NCBI RefSeq assembly: GCF_032118995.1
Contig: NC_092650.1
Location: 6,634,001-6,698,000 of the forward strand
Direction of reading: 5' to 3'
Source: Asterias amurensis
Taxonomy: Eukaryota; Echinodermata; Asteroidea; Forcipulatida; Asteriidae
Length of the DNA stretch: 64,000 nucleotides
Every line of letters begins with the position of its first letter. The first letter of the stretch is position 1. This document shows positions 57,001 to 64,000 of this stretch, one piece after another. The notes under the pieces are model-generated. The model was not told the DNA's origin and did not search any database. It saw only the letters and a program-made list of their open reading frames with translations. Made by a program: the position numbers and the translations under genes.

Positions 57001-60000
57001 CAGTTTCCTGGCGTGATCCACGAGCTTTGAAGCGTGACGTAGGATGTTCAGGCTACTATATGTATTGTGCTTTACCAATAATGCCTAGATAATGGATGGT
57101 ATTTTTGTTTTCATCTTTCAGTCCATCATTTTCTTCTTAGCAGGGTACGAGACAACGAGTTCCTTGCTCGGCTTTGCCTCGTACCTTCTCGCCCTCAACC
57201 CAGACGTACAAGATAAACTCTATGCTGAGATCCAAGATAAAGCCCCAAGCCGTGACGTCATAGGCTATGACGTAGTTAACAAGATGACGTACCTTGATAT
57301 GGTAATATGCGAGTCCCTGCGAGTCTATCCACCCGCATCAGTGTAAGTTCATTAAAGACACTGGACACTTTTAGTAATTGTCAAAGACCAGTCTTCTCAC
57401 TTGCTGTATCTCAACATATGTATAAATGACAAACCTGTGAACATGTGGACTCAATTGGTCGTCGAAGTTGCGAGATGATAATGAAATAAAAAAAACACTA
57501 TTGTCACACGAAGTTGTGAGCTTTCATCAGATGCTTGATTTTGAGACCTCAAAGTCTAAATCTGAGGTCTCAAAATCAAATTCGTGGAAAACTGCTTCTT
57601 TCTCAAAAACTACGTTACTTCATCAGAGGGAGCCGTTTCTCACAATGTTTTGTACTATCAACAGCTGTTCGTTACTCGTTACCAAATAAGTTTTATGTTA
57701 AAAAAAAACAAATATTTTGAGTAATTACCAAAAGTGTCCACTGCCATTAATAAATAGTAATTAGTTGTTTGTTTTGTGTTATAGATATGGTGGACATTAT
57801 AGGAGTGCATTGGTTAGGGTTATATATACATTTTACCCAAATACATTGGTGTCGTGATGCTGTGTCCACCATACCTCAAATTTAATGGATTAAGGAAGAC
57901 CGGGGAGCGGTCTATGTTGTATGTTCAACACCCGCTAAATCCAGTTCATAATAAGGGAATCAATGTGTGGTGAAGAGGTTTTCAACTAGGTTTAATCCCA
58001 ACGAGTCCTGGCACTTTGATTCCCATTCATAAATACCTTTTCGGTCAAACAAAATCAACACTTTTTGGTCAAAAGGTAAAATAAATGCAAACAATTATAA
58101 TTGTTCAATGATTTCTTTCAACACAACACCCCTCCAGCTATGAAATGGTAAGGCCCTCGGGTAAACAACTCCTAAGGGAATGCTGCTCGCGTCGCGCGTA
58201 TCGCGTGATGTGGCACAACTGTTTCAGCCAATGCTCTCGACGAGTAGGAGAACGAAGAAACTGTCTTACATAACCCCAGGTGCGAGCTCGCGTGTCACGC
58301 CCATGTTTCAACACTTTTTACTGGTCATAAACAAGGGTTTATACAGACCCACATGACGCGCTCTCCACCAATAGGAATAGCGAATCTGTCTAAGGTATTT
58401 ATGAATAAGATTTTAAGATTGCATGGGCTTCCAAGAAGCTCATAATAAGAGCAATTTTGATGTTGTTTCCTCGCCGGTGTGTTGAGTCTTCCATTTGTTG
58501 TTTGTTTACTCTATTTAATAATATGCATATTTGATCTCATTTTAAAGATTCGCACGCATCTGTAACAAGACGTTTTCTTACAATGGTCTGACCATAGAGA
58601 AGGGAGTGTCTGTGTTTATGAACGTTTGGGGTATCCATCGTGACGAGCAGTATTGGCCGGAGCCGGACAAGTTTGATCCGGAGAGGTACGTTTAGTTCGG
58701 CACCATAAGTATTGAATCTAAAGACTATTTTGCTATCGACACAAACTTTTCTAAAACTATCAAGCAATAGACGATGTGACCTCTGACGTCATTCGAAAAC
58801 CATAACATGACTCGCGCGCACACCGCCTTTGTGTTTTTTTCAACAGAGGGCGGTTTGAATATAAACATAGGTCACATCGTCTATACAACTTAGTTTGGTG
58901 ATGTGGTAAACAATTAGGCTATTGGAGTTATATTGATGACCAATTTGATACCAATCGTAACGTTTCTTGCGGTTGTGGCTGGAAATTGACACTCAGGAAC
59001 AAGTGCAGGTTCTGAGCTTAAAGACACTGGACACTATTGGTAACTGTCAAAGACCAGTCTTATCACTTATGTGTATCTCAACTAAGCATAAAAAAACAAA
59101 CTTGTGAAAATTTTAGCTGAATCGGTCTTTGAAGTTGCATTCATAATAGTGAAAGAAAAACGAATTGTTACACGAAGCTGTGTGCTGTCAGAGGCTCGGT
59201 TTCGAGACCTGAAATCAAATTCGAGGAAATTACTTCTTTCTCGAAAGTTACATTACTTCAAAGGGAGCCGTTTCTCACAATATGTTATACTATCAACCTC
59301 TCCCCATTAGCATAATGCATTATGCTCGTTACCAAATAAGGTTTTATGCTAATAATTATTGTGAGTAATTACCAATAATAGTGTACACTGCCTTTAAGTG
59401 TTTTCTGACCCAGAATAGCACAAGTTGATTACAAATTACCTGAACAATTTTAGCGTGCAATGTGTGTCAACATTACCAAAAGTAATTTATGCCTACATCT
59501 TCTGATCAAATTGTGACAGGATCATTACGAACAACATAACGGCGGAAGCTCAAAAGAATGTCCTTGTTTTTAAAGGCAGTGGACACTATTGGTAATTGCT
59601 CAAAATAATTATCAGCATATAACCTCACTTGGTAACGGGTATTGGGGAGAGGTTGATAGTTTAAAACATTGTGAGAAACGGCTCCCTCTGAAGTGACGTA
59701 GTTTTCGAGAGAGAAGTAACCGATGACCAATCGAGCTCAAATTTTCACAGGTTTGTTATTTAATGCATATGTTGAGACACACCAAGTGAGAAGACTGGAT
59801 TTTGACAACTACCAATAGTGTCCATTGTCTTTAAAAACATTGCATGGAATAACAGGTGCTACAAGATGTTTCATTTCAGCTTTGTTTCTAAAGAAACTTA
59901 TAACGAATCCGCTATACTTGTTCACTGTATCAATTCATTTGAATTGTCTTGTACACAGATTCAGTCCAGAGAGAAAACCTTTAATCCAGGCTTGCACCTA

Positions 60001-60496
60001 CGTGCCGTTCGGCTTTGGACCGCGTAACTGCATTGGTATGCGATTTGCCTTGTTGGAAGCCAAGATGGCGCTGGTGCGTGTACTGCAGAAGTACCGCTTA
60101 GATGTGTGTCCGGAAACAAAGGTAGAGAGAGCAGTAAATAATTATAAAATCTAACACGTTTAATACACTAAGTCCCAAACTGGGTGCCCCTCCAAAGGGC
60201 CGTCTATGAAGGACTGTGTGCCAGAACCACCATTTGGTAGTTTAACATGTTAAAGGAAGAGAGCAGTAAATAATTATAAAATCTAACACTAAAAGCAACA
60301 GTCATTGGTAGGCAGACGAGGAGATGGTCACAAAGTGTAGCAATGGCCCATGTGGGCCCACACTGTTGATTGTCACCATACTTAACGGATTTATGTTGCC
60401 TTTTCTTGTCATTTTCAGATTCCACTGAATCTTAACACGACTCCATTCTCAGCTCCTAAAGACGGCATCAAACTTCGAGCTATCGCTAGGAAATAA
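46788..60496 (+). CDS. CYP-B: CYP3-clan cytochrome P450, complete, 13 coding exons
   Basis: Tandem paralogue of CYP-A, with every intron at the same position and phase. The product is 514 residues: one fewer at the start (single ATG) and six fewer in exon 9. Motifs: N-terminal anchor 'LFIAVVVLYLV', C-helix W128/R132, I-helix AGYETT 322-327, K-helix E379/R382, haem cysteine C459 in FGFGPRNCIG. No frameshift or stop is present, so the enzyme should be active and microsomal. Differences from CYP-A cluster in exons 3-5, 7 and 8, which cover substrate-recognition regions in CYP3 enzymes, so the two may differ in substrate. A TATA-bearing promoter and leader exon lie at 42.4-42.75 kb. Confidence 0.93.
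47010..47215. repeat. inverted-repeat element (family 13)
   Basis: 'GCATAGACCTTTTCGAAAAT' on the left and 'ATTTGCAAAAGGGTCTATGA' on the right are inverted, with 'GGTCTAGCTGGTGATCAAG' near the centre. A related copy is at the end of the window. Confidence 0.7.
47444..47834 (+). repeat. family 1 element with duplicated end
   Basis: Complete left end. At the right, 'GGTCTTTGACAATTACCAATA' occurs twice in a row (about 47774 and 47798), so the terminus has a small tandem duplication. Confidence 0.85.
47855..48020. repeat. poly(T)/poly(G) simple-sequence blocks
   Basis: Two T-runs of more than 20 bases, each directly followed by 9-10 G, at about 47859-47896 and 47980-48020. Such runs are often misassembled, so the exact lengths are uncertain. 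Confidence 0.8.
48074..48167 (+). CDS. CYP-B exon 2: hinge
   Basis: It encodes 'YDWWCHQYFQRRGIRVG' and 'LPIIGSLLQIRK'. Only three amino acids differ from CYP-A. Confidence 0.92.
48225..48357. repeat. fold-back element (AGGCCGTGCCCGAAACG ends)
   Basis: 'TAGGCCGTGCCCGAAACGAC' with 'CTTCGGCTACAGCTACG' is mirrored by 'CGTAGCTGTAGCCGAAATCG' and 'TTTTGGACACGGCCTTA'. Arms about 55 bases, loop about 25. Confidence 0.88.
48914..49095. repeat. fold-back element around 'CTCGGCTTCGCCTCGG'
   Basis: The left arm from 'TATTGACTGTTTTTACTCGT' to 'GCGTTCTATTTTCCCTCGG' is mirrored to 'GCACTCGAAGCAGTCAATA'. Both arms contain 'CCCCGGAGCGTTCTA' or its complement. Confidence 0.88.
49777..49829 (+). CDS. CYP-B exon 3
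   Basis: It encodes 'GFGYRYPQYREKYGRVFG'; same 53-base length as CYP-A but with several substitutions. Confidence 0.9.
49996..50376 (+). repeat. family 1 element, TTTTGAGACC subfamily
   Basis: Complete. The hairpin arms read 'TTTTGAGACCT' and 'GAGGTCTCAAAATC', where most copies have TTTCGAGACCT and AGGTCTCGAAA. Confidence 0.85.
50576..50946 (-). repeat. family 1-related element, TTGGACGAA subfamily
   Basis: It resembles the copy at 2391-2680: 'GTGTATCCCATCATATACC', 'CCTTGTTGGACGAATTTGTG', 'CTTAGCTATAAGTATTATT'. Ends 'CAAACATGTACATTCC'. Confidence 0.75.
50981..51077 (+). CDS. CYP-B exon 4
   Basis: It encodes 'WYMFRKPILAVTDVDIIKQI' and 'LVKDFSSFVNRR'. Acceptor 'TTATTTTGTCCAG', donor AGG|GTACGT. 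Confidence 0.9.
51205..51705. repeat. inverted-repeat element in CYP-B intron 4
   Basis: The left segment 'GTGCCTAGTTTTGTGCACAA', 'TCCTTTTCACT' and 'GGAAATTAAATGTTTTCC' is mirrored by 'AGTGAAAAGGGAAACGATTT', 'TTTGTGCACAAACTTAGGCA' on the right. Arms about 110 bases with mismatches. Confidence 0.75.
51706..51768. repeat. GC-rich 18-bp tandem repeat
   Basis: 'GGCGGCGCCCGGTGCCCAT' recurs nearly three times in a row, preceded by 'GGTACCCGCGGTACCCG'. It is part of the GC-rich end of the element before it. Confidence 0.85.
51935..52302 (+). repeat. family 3 element, complete
   Basis: Contains 'GACACTTTCGGTAAACAGTG', 'CTCGCTATCGAGAATTGATA' and ends 'CCGAAAGTGTACAATGGCTT'. It stops about 25 bases before exon 5 of CYP-B. 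Confidence 0.9.
52328..52444 (+). CDS. CYP-B exon 5: C-helix
   Basis: It encodes 'EESPHAGIISKGLLSL' and 'DEEWKEVRTVVTPAFSA' with WxxxR. The N-terminal third differs strongly from CYP-A. Confidence 0.92.
52941..53029 (+). CDS. CYP-B exon 6
   Basis: It encodes 'MSFMINECCDTMLNNIEKAV'. The acceptor region 'TTTTTCACACACAG' closely matches CYP-A. Confidence 0.92.
53181..53561 (-). repeat. family 1 element
   Basis: Starts 'AAGACACTGGACACTATTGT', ends 'AGTGTCTACTGTCTATAA'. The hairpin is partly degraded. Confidence 0.85.
53600..53960 (+). repeat. SINE remnant
   Basis: 'CGCCCTTCGTACGGGATAAA', 'CCGTCGGTCCCGTGAACTGT' and the tail 'CAGCGCCTTGAGTACCTTGT' line up with the SINE body at 61.7-62.0 kb; it is heavily diverged. 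Confidence 0.55.
54008..54156 (+). CDS. CYP-B exon 7
   Basis: It encodes 'LYGGFTMDTVAWCGFGLKID' and 'EFVINAKKAFKSNE', ending 'IVIALIA'. The C-terminal residues differ from CYP-A ('VIHQVVL'). Confidence 0.92.
54620..54915 (+). repeat. SINE body and 3' tail
   Basis: 'TAAAGCCGTTGGTTCCATGT', 'CACTGCACTTATCAAAAAGA', 'GGTTCGCCCCGGTGTTC' match the 61.7 kb SINE; it ends 'TAAGTGCGCTATATAAG'. The tRNA-like head is missing. Confidence 0.75.
55048..55190 (+). CDS. CYP-B exon 8: F-G region
   Basis: It encodes 'LFPALRPVLNYFDAGSIPKE' and 'SESCKLRQEQGGDLGNSK'. Donor AAG|GTGAGA is stronger than the GTTTGA donor of CYP-A. Confidence 0.92.
55444..55663. repeat. inverted-repeat element (ATAGACGATGTGACC ends, family 14)
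   Basis: Left 'ATAGACGATGTTATC', right 'GAGGTCACATCGATCGTCTAT', with 'AAACCGCCTTCTGTAGACA' inside. A shorter copy is at 58767-58884. Confidence 0.7.
56301..56426 (+). CDS. CYP-B exon 9
   Basis: It encodes 'NIDMLQLMLNAHNEAPDP' and 'KRALTNDEVTAQ'; lacks the 12-base duplication present in CYP-A. Confidence 0.92.
57122..57342 (+). CDS. CYP-B exon 10: I-, J- and K-helices
   Basis: It holds AGYETT and ESLRVYPP. Bases 57146-57294 match CYP-A without a single difference, including synonymous sites. Confidence 0.95.
57354..57750 (-). repeat. family 1 element, TTTTGAGACC subfamily
   Basis: Complete, with 'GATTTTGAGACCTCAAAGTC' and the fully complementary 'TGAGGTCTCAAAATC'. It lies just after exon 10 of CYP-B; CYP-A has no copy at this site. 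Confidence 0.88.
57954..58410. repeat. composite repeat (families 11 and 12) in CYP-B intron 10
   Basis: 'GGGAATCAATGTGTGGTGAA' (truncated family 11) followed by 'CACCCCTCCAGCTATGAAAT' through 'GACGCGCTCTCCACCAATAG'. It has the same order of parts as 28549-29110 but lies in another intron. Confidence 0.7.
58548..58685 (+). CDS. CYP-B exon 11
   Basis: It encodes 'RICNKTFSYNGLTIEKG' and 'WGIHRDEQYWPEPDKFDPE'. About six base differences from CYP-A. Confidence 0.94.
58767..58884. repeat. family 14 element, compact copy
   Basis: The ends 'ATAGACGATGTGACCTCTG' and 'AGGTCACATCGTCTAT' are inverted; total length 118 bases. Confidence 0.88.
59020..59396 (-). repeat. family 1 element, core deleted
   Basis: The ends are good ('TTAAAGACACTGGACACTAT', 'AGTGTACACTGCCTTTAA') but one arm of the core hairpin is gone. 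Confidence 0.85.
59571..59833 (+). repeat. family 1 element with internal deletion
   Basis: Ends intact; the central hairpin and its flanks are deleted between 'GAGAGAGAAGTAA' and 'CCGATGACCAATCGAG', leaving about 260 bases. Confidence 0.85.
59959..60121 (+). CDS. CYP-B exon 12: haem-binding loop
   Basis: It encodes 'YVPFGFGPRNCIGMRFALL' and 'AKMALVRVLQKY'. The 40 intron bases before it are also close to CYP-A. Confidence 0.95.
60419..60496 (+). CDS. CYP-B exon 13: C-terminus and stop
   Basis: It encodes 'IPLNLNTTPFSAPKDGIKLR' and ends AIARK-stop (TAA). A possible AATAAA signal follows at 61058, giving a 3' untranslated region of about 560 bases; this is tentative. Confidence 0.93.
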   Translation: MPLNLNTTPFSAPKDGIKLRAIARK

Positions 60497-60699
60497 GTTG
60501 ACCGAGAACCTCCAGCTATAAGTTTCAAAAATAGTAGACCGCCCTCTCTTGTTGGCTTTGCAACAATAGTTGCGGTGTTTAAATCCAGTGAACAAACAAT
60601 GAATGGTTCACGTATTACGTATTTGCAGCAGTTCCAGGTTGCTATAACTGTTACTGTTGAGTAAATTATAACCGTTGTAGTGTTATGATCTAAATTTGT

Positions 60700-60861
60700 A
60701 TGTGCGAATGTTAAGGTCTCGAATTCAAATTCAAATATTTTAAAACTACGTTACTTCAGAGAGAGCCGTTTCTCATAATTCTTTGCACTACCAACAGCTC
60801 CCTATTAATGTATGCTTGCAATTATTTTGAGTAATGACCAATGGTGTCCAGAGCCTTTAAG
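60700..60861 (-). repeat. family 1 fragment
   Basis: 'AAGGTCTCGAATTCAAATTC', 'CTTCAGAGAGAGCCGTTTCT' and 'GTGTCCAGAGCCTTTAA' show the right half only. Confidence 0.75.
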
Positions 60862-61644
60862 TTATAGCACTGCACCATACTGATCTGCACAACTCGATCA
60901 CACCATGCGGAAGGTGTTTAGTCAAACAAATTGAAACAGACAAAATGGCCTTAAAGATTGACTTAATATTTTTATTAACCAGAAAAGTCATTATAAACAA
61001 CAATAGTTGACATAAACATTAACTTTACTGCGACTTGGAATAGTTATTAAATTGCTTAATAAATAAAAAGGTAAAAAAGTGAAAGAGTGACAAAATGTAC
61101 AAATGAATAGTCTGAGTTAAATTTTACTATTTAATATTGAAGAGGATAACCATAATAAGAATTTCAAGCTATACCAACAAGTTGAGTTTAATGTTAGCAT
61201 TGAGTTGACGTTTATCCGGTAAAGACACACCAAGAAACCCAGTTTCACAAAGCTGTCAAGCTGAGAAAGTTGATTACCCAAATAATGTCTGACATTGTTT
61301 ACACTCCATTATTTTGCAACTTGTACATTAGTAATAAGAAAAATCAAAACAACTGCATTTCTATAGCGCCTAACACCTCCAAAAAGAATAAGTATCTAAG
61401 CGCTCAAAATTATCTGTTTGATGCTTTCCAGTTTTGTGTATTGTTTGTCCACTGTCTCTAAATAATCACAAATGAACACTGACCAATGTATGTAAACAGA
61501 GATATTAGTTTAAAACTCCAAGCTGGAATGCATATGATTTGTTTTCTTCCACGATAAGAACCCCCTCCCCACACCCCTAGCAAGATCAAGTGTGGACGCG
61601 GTAATTGCTGTGGACTCGGCACCGATGTCACCAAAGAGACAGTT

Positions 61645-62053
61645 TGAAGTTGTCGTGGCCGAGCAGTTAAAAGCATTGAATCCAAACTCTGGTGTTTCTG
61701 ATCAGCAGAGTGATGGTTCGAATCCCCAGCCGTGACACTTGTCTCCTTAAGCAAGACCCTTATTGAACCATTGCTTCGTCCTTCGGATGGGACGTTAAGC
61801 CGTTGGTCCCATGTGTTATGTAACGCATGTAAAAGAACCCAGTGCACTTATCGGAAAAAGAAGGGGTTCGCCCCGGTGTTCCTGGGCCAATCGACAGCAA
61901 ATTGCTCCACATCACCTAATAAAGCATTACATGGTGCTATCAGAATAAGGTCTCATAATACAGAAAGTAGTCTCACATCTGGCAGGAAATACCGTTTGTA
62001 ACAGCACCAGAAGTGCACTGAGTGACGGACATGTGCGCTTTATAAGAAGCCAC

Positions 62054-62106
<53 letters not shown>
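61645..62106 (+). repeat. tRNA-derived SINE with intact pol III boxes
   Basis: The head has an A box-like 'TGGCCGAGCAGTTAAAAGC' and a canonical B box 'GGTTCGAATCC' about 50 bases on, as in a class II (Leu/Ser) tRNA. The body includes 'GGGACGTTAAGCCGTTGGTC' and 'GGGGTTCGCCCCGGTGTTCC'. The 3' end is 'GTGCGCTTTATAAGAAGCC' followed by about 16 ATT repeats (62058-62106). Confidence 0.85.
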
Positions 62107-62107
<1 letters not shown>

Positions 62108-62880
62108 GCTGGATCACCGCACCAAGGTGCTCACCTGGTTTCAAGGTACTGGTGGGATACCCGGGCGGGATACCAGGGGCGGGATACCAGGGACGATTTT
62201 TCTTTCCGTGGAAGAACAAATCTGACGCCGAAACGAACCCAAAAATGAACATGCACTGACCGCGCTCTAACCGTCCCAAATAGTTTCCTTTAAGTGATTA
62301 TTCGTTTATGTTATTATTATGACCGTATCAGCATTGATATAATTAGGTATAGTCATTATTATTTGTGCTTGTGCTTTTTGATTAATTGAGTTTGAATTAG
62401 TTAGAATAGTTTAGCCTTAAAGCTTGGGTTTTAGAGCAAGTGAAACACTTTTTTTTTGTCCAGCGTACTATCGTTAGCACATGAGCAACACAAACCATCA
62501 AATATTTTGCACATAGTTTCACCATGCTGTTTACAAGTGTGTAATGGGATCTGGATTTCAGTATACACTATTCAAGTGTAATAAGGTTCCGTTGGGAGTA
62601 CAGCGTGATTTGTTAAACATGCACGGTGTTTCCACCGTGCACTTTTCATTGTAGAATGGTTCAGTGGTTAAATTACGATAGCAAAACTTCAATAAAGAGT
62701 GCTTGAACTACAATAGTGTGTTGAACTCAACTGTTTTCCAAACTAAGCTACGGTTTCAAATTTTCACTAAATCACCCTTTTATGAAACCTATCATGGACT
62801 ACGAATGATTTAAACAATAATATTAACACAACACAAAATGACCCAAAACACAAAGATCAGTGTAATGGTTGCGGATTTAG
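62107..62880. other. non-coding stretch, no gene recognised
   Basis: It has a short direct repeat 'CCCGGGCGGGATACC' / 'GGGGCGGGATACC' near 62160-62190 and a small hairpin 'GCACGGTGTTTCCACCGTGC' near 62622. No coding signal. Confidence 0.5.
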
Positions 62881-63073
62881 GGTGCGTTCGATTTAGCGTT
62901 GCTCACTCGAGCCCCTGACAAGAGCTCAATCCTGTATGATGACGTAATGCACCTCGGGCCAGCCCACAAGTGACCCACTCCACACGCATGGCACTTGTGG
63001 GTGAGCCCATGGAATTACGTCAAAACTATTTGAACGTACCGGGGTCGACCCATGGAAGCTAATCGAACGCACA
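62881..63073. repeat. family 8 element
   Basis: 'GGTGCGTTCGATTTAGCG' at left and 'GCTAATCGAACGCAC' at right are inverted; the interior matches the copies at 23.3 and 42.1 kb in its 'CGAGCCCCTGAC' block. Confidence 0.85.
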
Positions 63074-63789
63074 CTAGGCAGACATTCAACTCCCACAAAC
63101 CAGAACAGTTATTGGTACCTCGCCAAGTTTTCAGCTCTTATGAGGCTCAGGTATTAGCGCAATGCATATGCGAACTGGTAGCCCCGTTACTGTCTGGATC
63201 TTCACATTCCATTGCCATTTTATTTAAAATACCCACCACTGAACACTTTATACGACAGAATATAATACAATTTAATTTCAGTTAGGCTACCATGTTAACA
63301 TTTCAAAAGTTTCAAAAGGTTTGTTTAAACATCTAACGAATAAAAAAGACGTGTAGTTTTCTATGTAGCCTGTTAAGGTAGTTGAAGTATCGTTGTAAAG
63401 TTAAAGCTTTAAGCAGCTCGTGACTATAAAGTAGCACTAGTCCTAGTTGACAATGTTTTGAAAAAGGCAGGTTTATTTGTATCTAGGAAAAATATAGTGA
63501 AATCGTCATAGTGGTTATAGACATTACCTTGTGTTAAGTTTATATAAATGTTCTTTATAGTAATGGTCAAACAGTTTATAGTTCCACCAATTCGCATTAC
63601 ATAAAGTAAACTGCACACATCAATCTGACCCACCTGTTAGTTCCCAAAGCGTAGTCATTAATATTCATCCAAACTAGTCATTGATCAAAAGTGACATTAT
63701 ATAATAGACCCAGTGGAAACTATTTGACCGAAATGCTGTAAATCTTTAACCAATGACGATTTGTAAAGCTAAGCAACTAAAAGCCTAGG
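63074..63789. other. non-coding stretch, no gene recognised
   Basis: An open frame of 77 codons at 63052-63285 begins inside the preceding transposon and shows no domain. The rest is AT-rich. Confidence 0.45.
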
Positions 63790-63990
63790 TCAAATGCTAC
63801 TAGACCTTGTCTCAATAATACCTGGTACGCTCGCATTATGCGTGGAATGAGGTGAACGCTGGTCTAGCTAGCGATCAACATTGATCGCTAGCTAGACCAG
63901 TATGCACCTGATTCAACAGTTAGAGCTTGCGCAATGGGTATTTGCGATTTCAAAGTATAGTGCGCCACCAATAGCTTGACACGCTCCGGC
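63790..63990. repeat. inverted-repeat element (family 13)
   Basis: The centre 'TGGTCTAGCTAGCGATCAA' is followed by its exact mirror. The flanks 'ACCTGATTCAACAGTTAGAG' and 'GCTTGCGCAATGGGTATTTG' match the 47.0 kb copy. Confidence 0.8.
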
Positions 63991-64000
63991 CATTTATTGC

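Noticed and set aside
63052..63285. 77-codon open frame near the window end
   Set aside because: It starts inside a family 8 transposon, has no domain and no splice or promoter support.

Overview
This window is eukaryotic: genes are split by GT-AG introns, coding density is low, and the rest is full of short inverted-repeat transposons. The dominant repeat is a roughly 380-bp element with ends like GGCAGTGGACACTATTGGTAA, present in more than 20 copies. That repeat, the gene families and the intron style suggest a marine deuterostome, most likely an echinoderm and perhaps a sea star. The assignment is inference; no marker gene in the window fixes the species.

Four protein-coding genes can be assembled with consistent splice phases. 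(1) About 2.85-9.94 kb, + strand: the 3' part of a DOK/IRS-type adaptor with a PH domain, an IRS-type PTB domain and a long acidic Gln/Glu-rich tail containing a 7-residue repeat. Its first exon is not visible. (2) 20.6-32.9 kb, + strand: a complete 13-exon CYP3-clan cytochrome P450 (521 aa), called CYP-A here. (3) 35.6-39.2 kb, - strand: a four-exon SLC16/monocarboxylate-transporter-like MFS protein (430 aa). (4) 46.8-60.5 kb, + strand: a second complete 13-exon P450 (514 aa), CYP-B, a tandem paralogue of CYP-A with the same intron positions and phases. Both P450 genes appear to start with a non-coding 5' exon (about 18.0 and 42.6 kb) that ends in a conserved donor and follows a conserved upstream block; CYP-B also has a TATA box.

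The transporter sits inside the P450 duplication in opposite orientation. The likely roles are microsomal mono-oxygenation (the P450s), plasma-membrane solute transport (the SLC16-like protein) and phosphotyrosine signalling (the adaptor). A link between the P450s and the transporter is suggested only by position.

Between the genes and inside introns lie a 5'-truncated L1/Tx1-like LINE remnant (13.6-15.25 kb), a CR1/L2-like 3' end (44.5 kb), tRNA-derived SINEs (10, 27.6, 54 and 61.7 kb), many fold-back elements, a 97-bp-period minisatellite (26.0 kb), a 105-bp tandem duplication (30.0 kb) and a degenerate 'TGTAGCCCGACC' array (35.1-35.4 kb). The last 3.5 kb and 9.95-13.57 kb hold no recognisable gene. 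No novel multi-gene system was found. The observations most worth following are the patchy sequence identity of the two P450s (gene conversion), their conserved promoter/leader exons, the alternative C-termini and repeat tail of the adaptor, and several unusual palindrome-rich elements.
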